Part shown: positions 22,999-34,654 of the stretch, one piece after another
How positions within the stretch are numbered: the stretch's first letter is position 1
Layout: the number at the start of each line of letters is the position of its first letter
Notes under the pieces: model-generated
Told to the model about the DNA's origin: nothing
Databases searched by the model: none
What the model saw: only the letters and a program-made list of their open reading frames with translations
Assembly: GCF_000237925.1 (NCBI RefSeq)
Contig: NC_031498.1
Coordinates: 23,777,738-23,841,737, forward strand
Direction of reading: 5' to 3'
Source: Schistosoma mansoni
Lineage: Eukaryota; Platyhelminthes; Trematoda; Strigeidida; Schistosomatidae
DNA length: 64,000 nucleotides
Program-made: the position numbers and the translations under genes

Positions 22999-23049
22999 TT
23001 GTAGAACCTGATGAGGAATTATTGAAAAGAATATTCTTCGTTCATATAA
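22999..23049 (+). ncRNA. hammerhead motif at IR-1 right end
   Basis: Stem I UUGUAGAAC pairs with GUUC-A-UAUAA (nine pairs, one G-U, one bulge). Core CUGAUGA (23008-23014); very short G-U-rich stem II with a 5-nt loop; GAAA (23024-23027); palindromic stem III from AAGAAUAUUCUU; predicted cleavage after C23039. All invariant bases are present; the weak stem II is the main doubt. Confidence 0.5.
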
Positions 23050-23194
23050 TTGTGTATATCTGAAAAAGGCAATTAATGTGGAACAACCATAAGAGATATT
23101 TATTTGTTAAAGTGTAAATATTTTTAAGTTGAATGTAAGAATGTTTTTAAGCAAAATGTGAGAGGATAGAGACATAAATTAGTACATAAATTAG

Positions 23195-23417
23195 TAGTTG
23201 GATGCCGGCTCAGTGGTCTATCGGTTAAGTGCTCTGGCACGAGACCAGTAGGTCCTGGGTTCGAATCTCGAGAGGCGGGATCGTGGATTCGCACTGCTGA
23301 GGAGTCCCATGATAGGACGAAACGGCCGTCTAGCGCTTCCAAGTTTTCCATGGTTGTCTATCTTCAATTGACTCATGATTTCAACTATGAAAATACTAAA
23401 AACTCCACAAAACCCCT
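23195..23417 (+). repeat. Fam-B copy lacking the 5' block
   Basis: Starts GTTGGATGCCGGCTCAG; B box GGTTCGAATCTCG; ribozyme core CUGAGGA and GAAAC intact with stem II GUCC/GGAC, stem I weakened (TAGCGC). Tail to TTCTGAT. Confidence 0.85.
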
Positions 23418-23419
23418 TC

Positions 23420-24840
23420 TGATTAGAAACAGTTATTTAGAAATAAGATATTAATGTTATAATTATGTAACTCTTAAAATGAAATTGACTAAGTTCAGAT
23501 GAGATAAGAAATAAGGATTGATAATCAGTGCCAATGAGGAAAATCTCTTAACCACATCAAAAGAAAATCGAGAGCTAAGTAATTTTGGATGCATAAATTT
23601 GGTTCAGAAAGCCATAGCTAAATCAACGTTCTTTATTTATTCATTATCTTGAATAACTTTGAGATATCAAAATTATGACTACTGTCACGTAGACGGTGGG
23701 CAGTCATACTGTCGAAATAGTGCTTTCCTCTTAGTCTAGGCTTTTGTGGAATATGTTCAGAGACGTAAACATTAACCCTTTTTGCTTTTCTTCCAATGTA
23801 TGTGCTTTGAGATGCACATATAAACTAGTAGACATAATTGGAACAAAATAGCTTCTTAATTTTCAATGGCTGTCTAACCAACGTAAGACGTGTTACAGAC
23901 TATGGAAAACTTCAACACATGTGTTGGAAATACGCGATTATTTTGTTTAGTAGTCATACAAAATGAATTTCTTGCTTCAAATGAAAGTGATTGTCGTGTT
24001 TCATAGAAAACAAAAATTAGTTCAGACTACCGTAGATGGAAAGTTTGAAAATTACTTCGATAAACGCAAATTATTCTACAAGACTACTTAGCCAGGTGAA
24101 ATGTCAAAGCGAAATACATCATTTGTACTCCTAACATTCTCAGTTTCTTTGAAGGTTTTTCATGGTTGAACGCTTAAAAACATGATTCTCAAATTAAGAA
24201 CATACATACTTTTATTTCAATAACTCATATGTACTGCATAGCAGATAATAAAGTATTGTATTTTATTATTACTCCTTAATACTGTACGGTGATGAATTCT
24301 GCTGACATTAAATGTTTTATAAAATAACTACAAACAATATCAATATTTTGAAGCAATCAGAGAAAAACAAGAAAGCGTCTAACAGTTTTTTCTGTTTGAG
24401 TCTGGAAATTTCACTGTTGATCACCCATGATACCATACTGGATTAAATCAATCATCTTTAAGTCAATTGGTGAACATGAAATCATTGATCCAAAGACTCT
24501 TAAATACCTTTTTCCTGTTTTTGATTACAGTGACTTCTTCATGCAATATCATAAATACTCACTGCTGTTTTAATCTATTCAACAAACCACTTATCATCAA
24601 TAGAACATGAAGAAATCTATCTGGCAAACCAGTTATGCAAAGCACATATTTTAGAAACTTTCTTATGTTTGATGAAAACATGCAAATAAACAAATTAACC
24701 TGATTTTATCAAAACTGACTTTTCGTTTTAAAAAAAATAGGAACATGAATAATAGGTACTGAAAAATTTTATCTAAGTTAGAAGTAACTCAGGATGATCA
24801 TATTTCCACCTCCCAAACGATAGAAACTGATAAACACTTC
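23420..24840. other. anonymous AT-rich stretch
   Basis: About 1.4 kb with nothing recognisable. Confidence 0.4.
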
Positions 24841-24847
24841 AAATTCA

Positions 24848-25105
24848 CTTAGTATTGTTTGTTTGAATCTTCCCATTGATGTTTAAGACTGCAACTGGTT
24901 AGTCTGGTCAGTCAGCCACTTGCACAAGCAAGTGACTATCAGGACTCAGTAGCTGAGTGGATAACACGATGGCGTTTGAAGCGAAAGGTACTGGGTTCAA
25001 GTCCCAGAGTGAACATCAACTGTGAGATGCAGGTACATCCAGCTGACTCACCCCAAATAGGACGAAACACGCGTCCTGGATTCCACTGCTAGCCACTATC
25101 CATCA
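24848..25105 (+). repeat. Fam-A copy, defective-core subfamily
   Basis: A short inverted tail piece (24848-24908) is followed by the plus-oriented tRNA-like region (A box TAGCTGAGTGG, B box GGTTCAAGTCCC) and ribozyme region. The first core reads CUGACUC (25043-25049) instead of CUGANGA; GAAAC is intact. Confidence 0.85.
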
Positions 25106-25109
25106 TTGA

Positions 25110-26230
25110 TAAACACTTCATTTTTAACTACGAAAATTGTATCCATTATAAATAACGTCACTTGTAATAATGAGATTATTGGTTGTATAATTGGTTATTA
25201 ATCCAATGTTACTCGTCAAATGTTATCGGCTTACCATAAGAAACCTTTATAATACTGAATATCAATAATTATCAACATTAATAATTGGATTTGTTTTCGC
25301 GAAGATCCTGTAACTATTATAGAAAGGTTATTTAGTTCATTATTCAAAATCACTTAAAAATCATCAAACATCAAAAAGTACTAAGTAGTTGCTGTTTTCT
25401 TTTAAGTTATGACTATGTAGTAATAAATTACTGGACCTGTATCTCGCAGAGATTACAATATTTGTTAAACCAGTGAGACAGTATACAGTAGTTAACATAT
25501 TTTAATCTTCAGTTATTTTACCAGTGACTAAGTGTAGATATGAAGCAAAAACAGATGATTGTATTGAAACAGGATTGTCTGAGATAAATGGTTTATTCAT
25601 ATGGCTTTCATTGTCTGCATATTCAGTTTGATATTATTCCTTTTTAACCTGGCAAAATAAATGTCAGCAACAACCATTTAGCTTCAAGGTTGACGGAATA
25701 TGCTGCTAGCCAACTATGAAAAAGATTCTCATAGGTCACTTCTGTCTGTTTGTCTATGTTGATGATAATATCCAGGAAGAAAATGAAAGCTTCAAGATTA
25801 TATCATTTATGTCGTTGGAAACAACTGTCATAAAATTATTTTATCAATAGTATCCCTTACTGCCCGTACATATTCTTTGCCCTGAATTGAAAAGGCCTAT
25901 TTATTTTGTAGTATAGACGACATCTAAATGTTAATGCAGTATTAGTTATTATATTCATTAAACTGACAACTTTACGAGAGAGTGAATGTTGATGGCTTTG
26001 TGAGTTCCTCAGTTTTTTTGTATTCATTGTAAAAATTCCATTTAGATAAGTTTCTCTTTAACAATAGTGTTAAAAAGGACAAGTGGCAGTGACTTGAATC
26101 ACACTGTTTGGTGTTATAGAATAAACTATTTTTAGATGACACAAATGTCCTTAAAGTCACAGATTATTTGATAAAATGTAGAAAATCTAGACCCATAGTT
26201 TCTGAGTAATGGAATTAAGAATAATTACTG
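25110..26230. other. anonymous AT-rich stretch
   Basis: Nothing recognisable. Confidence 0.4.
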
Positions 26231-26234
26231 AATG

Positions 26235-26350
26235 GCTTCGTATGACATCTTAGTGGTCTAGAGGTTGGGTACTCGTACACGAGACCGAAGGTTCTGGATC
26301 CCAATCCCCTCTGCCAATAACATCTGAATCACAAACGAAATCAATATTAA
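26235..26350 (+). repeat. Fam-B2 tRNA-like remnant
   Basis: CTTAGTGGTCTAGAGGTTGG and a GATCCCAATCCCC-type B box only. Confidence 0.5.
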
Positions 26351-26387
26351 CAATCAGAATCTAAAACATTTGTTACTATCTTATTAT

Positions 26388-26882
26388 TATTATTTAAACA
26401 CATAAATATTGGTACAAGGAAGCACCAAATACATATGCGCCACACAAATCTCATTTGATTTGTGTGAAGGCTGTGATACTGACCAGGTGCCCAAACTGAA
26501 GCTGGTGGTTCTCTTAGGGGGCCACACCCGGAGCCTTTGACCTAAAGGTCTGATCCACAAGGCAGTGGAGCATCGTGAGGAGATGTAGTCCCATGGTAGT
26601 CGGTGATCAACGATTGATTCATACGCCATATGTTCCTTCAGGATACTGTAGCCCATGTGCACCATTGGTTTGGAATCAGGGTTTTCCAACTCCCGTAGGT
26701 GGACTTTCCGTGTCCACCAACCCGTCTAAAGCGCCGGACATTCGCTTTTCGTCCTCTCACTTTCGTGAACAACACCCGTGGTACGAGAAGGCAGTGAGTA
26801 GGACTTCCCTGGTAGAGGCTATATACGCGTGGCCATGTGAGAGCATTTGGAGTGGGAGAGCAGACACTCCGCACTCTATCTA
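26388..26882 (-). repeat. Fam-E retroposon
   Basis: Minus-strand copy from an (AAAT)n-like end at 26388 through GGCCACACCC, GTTTTCCAACTCCCG and GTGTCCACCAACCCG to about 26882. Reading frames across it are spurious. Confidence 0.8.
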
Positions 26883-26884
26883 TC

Positions 26885-28100
26885 TCCCTACACTATCTAG
26901 TGTTTTTAGATTTAACCTAAAACGTTTTCTATGTTGATAAATGATGTAAGTAACTTTTAAAGAAGAACTATAATACAGTAGTCGAAAAATTATTTTTATA
27001 ATAATCTTTCAAAAACTATTTAATATTAAATGAAAATATTTTTAAGTAGACATTTATTAGTTTATATTATTCATATTCTACATCGGATAAATGGCTATTT
27101 CCTGAGGAACTCCAAGGTTATTTCAAGTAGTTATACTAAATAAAGAACGTCTAGAAATCAAACACTACTTAATAATGTACCAGATTTCCATTCGGTCAGT
27201 TTGATACATTAAAAGACTATTGTCATTAGAAATTGCTGACGATCCACATTTCTGTCGGTCAGTTGTTTTCGTAGGTAATAGATATACACTAAGATATTAA
27301 TAAAGACTTTATCTAGAATATAATTACAAAAATGCTCTCAGGTATTCATCAAATTTCTAGTTTTCATCTGATAGAAGTCTGTTAGTCTAGAGGTGTAAAG
27401 TTCCAGCTAATAAAACTGATCAATGATCATATGTTTCTTGAATAATGTTGATGATGAAAGCTAACAGATATAAAGCAGCTTCAACCTTTATGATGAGTAA
27501 TATATATGTTTATCTGTTTATCTCATCATACTTCTCAAATGATAGTATTCTCTAAACAATATAGCCTGAAATGTACTTAAGGCTTATACAACTAAAATCA
27601 GCTTTCTTCACAAGTGATTACCAACTTTATTTGTTGAAATAGGATGGAAGTAGTCATCTTCCAAGAACTTTTCGTTATGTACACACAACACACTGTTTAT
27701 CAACATTTGATTTCACCTCTTCACCTCGTCATTTCATTTTATAAAACTCTGCATCGAAAGGAGAACAGATTTTCTTTGAAAACTGTGATTAAGTAACACT
27801 TTAATCATATGGAGAGCAGAAGAAAAAAACACTCTTAGCGTTTTAATTACAAAGAAATGTAAAATATATAGATGTATATCCTTCAGTAGCTTTTTTTAAT
27901 GATCACTTATTTATAACGTTAACATTAAATACACTTTTGTTGACTAGAAGCCACTGTTAGTATACTGAATTCTGAAATTGCACTTAAACAGTTTAAGATA
28001 TGGTTTACACACTCCTATTAAAACAATCAACTGAAGAAAAATAGTATTTGTATTAAGGATCTTGTATTATAAATTAATCATTCTTAGACTGAGAGTGACT
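26885..28100. other. anonymous AT-rich stretch
   Basis: Nothing recognisable. Confidence 0.4.
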
Positions 28101-28115
28101 GCGCTTATCTACCTC

Positions 28116-28174
28116 GTGGATGCGCACTGCTGAGGAGTCCAACAGTAGGACGAAACGGCCGTCCAGTGCTTCCA
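28116..28174 (+). ncRNA. Fam-B hammerhead ribozyme, core intact
   Basis: GCACTG/CAGTGC stem I, CUGAGGA, stem II GUCC/GGAC with loop AACAGUA, GAAA, ACGGCCGU, C. All invariant residues present. Confidence 0.76.
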
Positions 28175-28218
28175 GGTTTTCCATGATGGTCTAGCTTCAG
28201 TTGACTCATGATTTCAAC
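28116..28218 (+). repeat. 103-bp Fam-B insertion: ribozyme plus tail only
   Basis: Flanked by an exact 10-bp duplication TATCTACCTC (28106-28115, 28219-28228). The inserted DNA starts GTGGATGCGCACTG, the 5' strand of ribozyme stem I, and ends in the Fam-B tail. It has no tRNA-like promoter. Consistent with a 5'-truncated retroposition event. Confidence 0.85.
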
Positions 28219-28228
28219 TATCTACCTC

Positions 28229-29125
28229 TTTGTAGGTTTAGAGAAACCAGGCTCTTTAGCTTCCTTGTTGTCTCTTGTTCTTTTTTTTACCAACTATAAA
28301 TATTTGTATTACGACTTCATTAATTTTACTAGCCTCCGAATAGTTAATGGTCTACCATAAAAAAAATTAGGAATCATATTTATTTATCTTTTTCACTATC
28401 CTTCCAGTTATAACAGCTCTCAAGGAAACTCTTAATCCAATTCAAAAGGGTGATTTTCAGTATTTCTTCATCGAGCCTTCGAGATATCATGAATTTATTG
28501 AGAATGTTTCGAGTCTTTTCTTATGTTCACACATGTATTGATCGAATAATTCACGTACATACCAAAAATGTTATCAGTCGTATGACATAAGTGTTACTGA
28601 TTATTTAGTTGTAACTAAAAAGCTAAATTATATTCACAATAATTTGTGAATTATGATATATATAATACCCAATTGAATGTGATATTTAAATGTACCTGTC
28701 TATTCTGAGACTGATTTCTTTGAAAGTGAACCTTTTCATCATTGAATGTTGTACTTTTTTCATTCTTCAACTTGGAAAAAGTCGTGGCTATGAGATTGTT
28801 ATTTTAAAATATCACCTTTGGATATTTATTACATCGTTTTATCTTTTAAATAAATGATATAGAGAAGTCTTAGATAATCTACATATAAGTATAATTAATG
28901 GGTACTAGATTGTTAGTTAGTTTGTTTACCATAGCATGTATATGTTTGCCTTAGCTTTCTATTAGTTCAGAGATATTCTATAATCAATTATCTACTGTCA
29001 ACCTGTCCCCCTGTATTTAAAGCTACATATCTTGTCATTTCTTTTTGTAACACAAACAATTCTATTATGATAAATTGTTCAAATAAACTGTTATAAAATC
29101 AGAACGGGTTTTATGGATATTAAAG
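28229..29125. other. anonymous AT-rich stretch
   Basis: Nothing recognisable. Confidence 0.4.
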
Positions 29126-29130
29126 TACTC

Positions 29131-29375
29131 TGATAGTTCAGATCATGAGTCGATTGAAGCTAGACCACCGTTGGATGCCTGTTCAGTAGTCTAGTGGTTA
29201 AGCGCTCGAGCGCGAGACTGATAAGTCCTGGGTTCAAATCTCTCGAGGCGGGATCGTGGATGCGCACTGCTGAGAAGTCCCTCAGTAGGACGAAACGACC
29301 GTCTAGTGCTTCCAGGTTTTCCATAGTGGTCTAGCTTCAATTGGTTCATGATCTCAACTATCAAAATTGTTATAA
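29131..29375 (+). repeat. Fam-B copy with inverted 35-bp ends
   Basis: The left end (ATCATGAGTCGATTGAAGCTA...) is the reverse complement of the right tail, placed directly before GTTGGATGCC. tRNA-like boxes are present. First ribozyme core is CUGAGAA (G8 to A), so probably inactive. Confidence 0.82.
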
Positions 29376-29379
29376 AATC

Positions 29380-30115
29380 ATTAACAAAAATTATAAGTAC
29401 AGTTCATATCACTGGCTGTATTTATCTAGATGACTATTGATAACCAGAAGCACCAAACAGCAATTATGTCCTACCTTACTACCTCTCATCACCTTTGCAA
29501 ACCAGGCATCACTAAGGATCAGGCTATGCATTTTCCGGGTTTTCAAAGGAACGCATTATCTCTGGTTTATTAATCTGAAATGGGATGGTCTATCTATTCA
29601 GTTTCAATTAGTTCGCAGTCTAACTAAATCACTATCCATCGTCATCAGTAGTAATTATGTTACTCCCGATACAGTTGAATTCAAGTGGTCACAACTTCAC
29701 ACCAGAACCTTATAACTCACCAGTAAGAAACTTCTGTAGAGTTCCATACTAGGACAAAATGGTTATCCATCACTACTTCCCTTTCATTTTATCATCAAGC
29801 CAAAATTATTTACTGTTGTTATCCATCTTCAGGTTAAAGGCTCTATACAAATCTCCTTTCGTTGTAATAGAAATAATAAGTCATCAATGAAGTTACGTTT
29901 ATCTTCTTCTTTCAATCAGTATTCTGTCAAAAACTGACAACTTAAACGATAAAATACATTGATATTTTTTTCTTGAGTCGAAAATAAAAAAACTCAAGTA
30001 GATATAAACCAATATTCTATCCAAAACAACATTTCATTCTTTATCAACAGAACAACACATACAATTAATATTAAATACACAACATTTACCATTAATAATA
30101 AAAATTTTACATTTT
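29380..30115. other. mostly anonymous; decayed SINE trace
   Basis: A 92-codon frame at 29437-29715 matches nothing I know. At 29725-29790 a decayed Fam-B ribozyme region is discernible (GTTCCATACTAGGAC). Confidence 0.35.
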
Positions 30116-30119
30116 TACT

Positions 30120-30515
30120 GATCAGATGCAGTCCAAAAACATCAATGGGAAGATTCAAACAAACAATACCAAGTGAATTTAAACTTAACCCCATTGCACA
30201 TGCAAGTGGCTATCAGGACTCAATAGCTAAATGGATAACGCGATGGTGTTTGAAACGAAAGGTACTGGGTTCAAGTCCCAGAGTGAACATCAACTCTGAG
30301 ATGTAGGTATATCCAGCTGACTCGTCCCAAATAGGACGAAACGTGCGTCCTGTATTCCACTGCTAGCCACTATCCATCTTTGCTTACAATGCTTGTAAAT
30401 GAAGGCTATATCGAGGCGATACGCACAATATGCACATATGCTAATTAGAGACTGGCCAGTTGCAGTCCGAAAACATCAATGGGAAGATTCAAACAAATAA
30501 TACTAAGTGACTTTA
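30120..30515 (+). repeat. Fam-A, more than one unit, 334-bp period
   Basis: The tail block (GCAGTCC... CATCAATGGGAAGATTC) occurs at both ends, at 30128 and 30462, a spacing of 334 bp. Between them are the A box, B box GGTTCAAGTCCC and ribozyme region with the defective CUGACUC core. The direct repeat of the tail shows a copy longer than one unit, as expected from a multimeric or circularly permuted template. Confidence 0.85.
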
Positions 30516-31250
30516 ATGTTACATTTTGTTCGTTGTTTATTCAGTTTCTTAATATTTTTTTTCATCTTAATCTACTTCCCCCCCTCCTCTAAAAAAACAT
30601 AGAGAAGTGAGTAAACAACAAGAAAAAAATTAGTAATGGGAAGGTAAAACGATATATATATCCAAATGGATACTCGTGCAACCAACTTCCGATTTATAAA
30701 AAACAAAATCCAAGTAAAATTCAATCTTTCATTATATAGAAACAAATTTTTCGTGCAAACTATATACAGTGTTTATATTCACACAGATACACAACATTCA
30801 TATATATATATATACATATGAATGGTGTACATATTGAGCATACAATATAATACTAAAACATGCATTATTAACTACTTAAATAATAAGAAATGAGTAATTA
30901 AAGTAGTATAATACTTTATCATTTCTAAATTTATCATACCATAGATTGGAAACAGAACCATTTTGTCCACGGATGCTGTAGTAAGATGAAAATTAAATTT
31001 TTAAAGAGAAAAAAAGGGTATATATATATGTATCTAAGGCAACTTAATACTGTTTATAGAAGTTTAATGTATTCAATGTTAAAGAAATTTCAATTCGTAG
31101 CTTTTTATTCCCCCCCCCCTAGATAATTATGCTCATTATGGTAATAGAATGTAAACATTTCTTTTTAGTGAATTCACAAAAATAATTTAACTCATTAAAG
31201 AATTCTAATGAAAATTATTTACCAATGAAACTGAATATAATGATTGAGTA
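30516..31250. other. anonymous stretch with short simple repeats
   Basis: A short (TA)n run lies near 30800 and a poly-C tract near 31112. No gene seen. Confidence 0.4.
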
Positions 31251-31254
31251 ATTA

Positions 31255-31660
31255 GAAGGGGTTTTGTGGAGATTTCAGTATTTTCCTAGTTGAGAGCATG
31301 AGTCAATTGAAGCTAGACAACTATGGAAAACTTGGAAGCACTGGACGGCCGTTTCGTCCTATTGTGGGACTCCTCAGCAGTGTGCATCCACGATCCCGCC
31401 TCGCGAGATTCAAACTCAGAACCTACCAGTCTCGCGCCAGAGTGCTTAACCGATAGAACACTGAGCCGGCATCCGATGGTGTTAATGTCTAACTTTAACC
31501 AACCCACGAAGATGAGCAACTGTTCGCCAATTGTCTTCAGTGAGTTTTTATCTCACAACAGACATGGTTTGAACTCCACTGGTCACTACTTCTCACTAGA
31601 AATCAAAGAATTATATTATCAGAAAGGGGTTTCGTGGAGATTTCAGTATTTTCACAGTTG
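31255..31660 (-). repeat. Fam-B full-length-like copy
   Basis: Tail, intact ribozyme, tRNA-like region, then the 5' block (CACGAAGATGAGCAAC... CTTCTCACTAGAA) in order on the minus strand. Next to further Fam-B tail pieces (31620-31680, 31720-31840). Confidence 0.82.
31331..31390 (-). ncRNA. Fam-B hammerhead ribozyme, core intact
   Basis: CUGAGGA at 31371-31377 (read on minus), GUCC/GGAC stem II, GAAA, ACGGCCGU, C, and CACUG/CAGUG in stem I. Confidence 0.75.
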
Positions 31661-31840
31661 ATCATAATTGATCAAAAATCAGTGGGATGATTCTTTTTTT
31701 CAAACTAGTGTATAAAAGGTGGAGTGTGTGGAGATTTTAGTAATTTTATAATTGAAATCATGAGTCAATTGAAGCTAGAGCACTATGGAAAGCCTTGAAG
31801 CACTGGATAGCCGTTTCGTTTTATTATGGAACATACAATA
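31620..31840 (-). repeat. Fam-B tail fragments
   Basis: Two partial tails: 31620-31680 (AAAGGGGTTTCGTGGAG...) and 31720-31840 (ATGAGTCAATTGAAGCTAG to a partial ribozyme). Confidence 0.7.
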
Positions 31841-31844
31841 CCAG

Positions 31845-32840
31845 TAAGGTGCCTATAACTTAGTAAACAATAGTATATGGATCATATTTGAAATTGACTG
31901 ATTTTGTAATGAGAATTAATTAGGGTTGAAAACATGTGCTGTAAATGTTTAGGCTTGTTTTAATGAAAATGACTTAAAACACCTCAATCCTATTTCAAAA
32001 CCTATTGAATGTACTTTAGCTTCTGATCAAATATGTAAAAAATGAAGAACTATGAAGAAAGCAATTAAGAAATACCTCAGAAATTAGATACTAGATATAA
32101 CACACTTTTCAGGTCCTTCGGTAACCTCGTCCTTGAAAGTTAAATCATCTCCACATTGTCCTACTGCCATTTCCAACATGATTATTTTGTGTTTTACCAG
32201 TTGGAAGACATTGCCGGAGGATTTAAATAATTAGTAAGTACGTTGATCAAATTACTGGTCAAGCATTCATATACAATCAATACTGAACATCTAGTTATAT
32301 TATCGTAATGCAATTCATTGGAATGAAAGATATCTGGTTATCGTTTGTAGTTCTCTTTACACCGGTTGCTCTTTATGTTCCGTTAGAGTTGATACGCTTG
32401 GCCATTTTGTAACTAACAGTTTCAGTCGTCATAAAATAACCTATCATTCCCTAATCCCAAACCATTTCTACACATACATTACTAATGACCCAATGACCAT
32501 TTAAAAAGGAAATAGAAAAAACTTATAATACATCATACAACTATAAACTTAATCATCGATGCAAATTATCTTTGAATAAAATCAGCTATTCCATTAGTTT
32601 TGGACATTTTTTAGACAGATAATTCGACCCAAAGGTAACTGACTATATATTTCCTCTTCTTCTAGTTATATGATGAATTAACGATTATTCAACCAGAATT
32701 TAAAAATTTCTGTTAAATAATGCCTTTATTTTGAAGTGACTTTGTTGAAGACAGTTGACCAAAAGTATTCATTCACAGATGACTTGGAAACATTTGTAGA
32801 GTATAGAGGAACCACAAAGTAAGCGATGTTGAGAATAGTA
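31845..32840. other. anonymous AT-rich stretch
   Basis: Nothing recognisable. Confidence 0.4.
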
Positions 32841-32842
32841 AG

Positions 32843-33060
32843 CAAAGATGGATAGTGGCTAGCAGGGGAATTCAGGACGCGCGTTTCGTCTTATTTGGGA
32901 CTCTTCCACTACTAGCCGCTATCCATCTTTGCTTACAATGCTTATGAATTTAAGCTATATCGAGGCAATACGCACAGTATGCACATATGGCAATTAGAGA
33001 CTGACCAGTTGCAATCCTAAAACATCAATGGAAAGATCCAAACAAAACAATACTAAGTGG
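32843..33060. repeat. Fam-A inverted fragment pair
   Basis: Minus piece 32843-32902 (AAGCAAAGATGGATAGTGG to TTTGGGACTC) joined to plus piece 32903-33060 (CCACTACTAGCCGC to the CATCAATGG tail). The same 3' sequence therefore faces outward on both sides; the ribozyme is interrupted at the junction. Confidence 0.78.
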
Positions 33061-33065
33061 ATGTT

Positions 33066-33498
33066 GAGAATAGACTAAAGGTATTAGGTATTTATGGCAA
33101 GTCGACTGACGCTGCTATGATTTATTGTTAATTGAACTAGTTAGAATGAGAGTCGCACATCCTCAACCATTGTCTACCTCAAAACTTAATTTTACAAGGC
33201 ATATGTTTACGTTGAAAGAAAGTTATTGTCAAGGAAACCAAAACTTGATGTCAGTCCATTAAGTAAATAATTATTAGTCTGAAGTTTTATGTAATATTTA
33301 GACCACAGTTAGTTAAACAACAAACTTACCAAAATAGGCAAAGTAATAATAAGATTTGGATGAAAATCACAGAATCGGTTCACTAAAAGAGTTCTCAGAA
33401 ATCCTCATTGAGGAAAATTCTAGGCGTTGAATTTTGGACTAGTTTTACCTATCTAGTGAAGTCTTGAGCACATAATGCTGAGAAGTCTAGTGCTAGGA
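33066..33498. other. anonymous AT-rich stretch
   Basis: Nothing recognisable. Confidence 0.35.
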
Positions 33499-34040
33499 CG
33501 TTTATTTATTTATTTAAACACATAAATATTGGTACAAAGAGGCATCAGATACATATGTGCCACACAAATCTCATTCGATTTGTGTGAAGGCTGTGATACT
33601 GACCAGGTGCCCAAACTGAAGCTGGTGGTTCTCTTAGGGGGCCACACCCGGAGCCTTTGACCTAAAGGTCTGATCCACAAGGCAGTGGAGCATCGTAAGA
33701 AGATGCAGTTCCATGGTAGCCGGTGACCAACGATTGATTCATACACCATTTGTTCCCTCAGGATACTGCAGCGAACGTGTACCATTGGTTTGGAATCAGG
33801 GTTTTCCAACTCCCGTAGGTGGACTTTCCGTGTCCACCAACCCGGTTAAAGCGCCGGACATCTGCTTTTCGTCCTCTTAATTTCATAAACAATGTCCGTG
33901 GCGCGAGAAGACAGGGAATGGGACTTTCCTGGCAGTGGTTGTATGTACGTCGCCATGTGAGAGATTTTCGAGAGGGTATCGGAATGTCCCCACTCTCGGC
34001 CGTACCTGGGCATTTGGGGGCCGAGAGCTGTCTAATTCCT
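33499..34040 (-). repeat. Fam-E retroposon
   Basis: Minus-strand copy with an ATTTATTTATTT start (tail complement), the same internal blocks as 26388-26882, ending near GGGCATTTGGGGGCCGAGAG. Confidence 0.8.
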
Positions 34041-34044
34041 CCTG

Positions 34045-34640
34045 GTTTGATATGTACCTAACTAATTTCATTTCCTGACGAATGCTATTTATCGCAGGAT
34101 ATCATAAACGGTTGTCAAATTCTGAAAACTACTCAGATTAAAGCGACATTTTAATGCAATGTTACCTGAGACATAGTAGCTACTTGATACTTAATAAATT
34201 ATCTAAATATCTCCTAGATATCAAACGAGGAATATTTCCAATCAAACAAACATTTGAAGGTTATAACATTCAACTGACTGGAAAAACGTCCATCTTTATT
34301 GAAGAAATAAACATCTTGTACTCCTAGTATTAACACCATCTGTGAAATAAAATATAATAACCAAGAAAAGTAACAGGTGAAGTAATTCTTATTTTTTTTA
34401 CACAAAAATGTACATGACGGTCGAAATCAGGATCTCCAGATCCTCCAAGAATATGGTACTATTGAGTTATAATACGATTGATCACATTTCTAACTTCAGA
34501 TAAATTCTATTCGACCTCATCAGAGATGTCTATCTCACTTCTGTGACATTCATTAACAAAATATAAAGGTTAAATATATTAAATAAACTCGAATATTGAA
34601 AATCAAAATATTAAACCTTAGTTAATATAATTAAGATCTT
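34045..34640. other. anonymous AT-rich stretch
   Basis: Nothing recognisable. Confidence 0.35.
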
Positions 34641-34654
34641 TAAAGCAATTAGAC

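Larger units (their letters stand above)
21080..23056. mobile_element. IR-1: long inverted-repeat element with nested insertions
   Basis: Right arm 22650-23056 is the reverse complement of a left arm split into 21080-21113 and 22117-22490 by a nested insertion. The centre (about 22490-22650) is unique and non-coding. Without the insertion the element is about 0.95 kb with arms near 0.4 kb. Its right terminus folds into a hammerhead. No protein signature seen, so class is open: a non-autonomous Penelope-like or fold-back element. Confidence 0.8.

Noticed and set aside
22098-23045. CRISPR or phage-type palindrome array
   Set aside because: A single pair of 0.4-kb inverted arms, no short regularly spaced repeats, in a clearly eukaryotic context.
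26390-26689. 99-residue protein recurring at 33510-33809
   Set aside because: The same frame appears only because both loci are Fam-E copies; the upstream Fam-E copies break it and no domain is recognisable.
29437-29715. Host gene of 92 codons
   Set aside because: No family resemblance, no neighbouring splice signals that stand out, and it abuts a decayed SINE.
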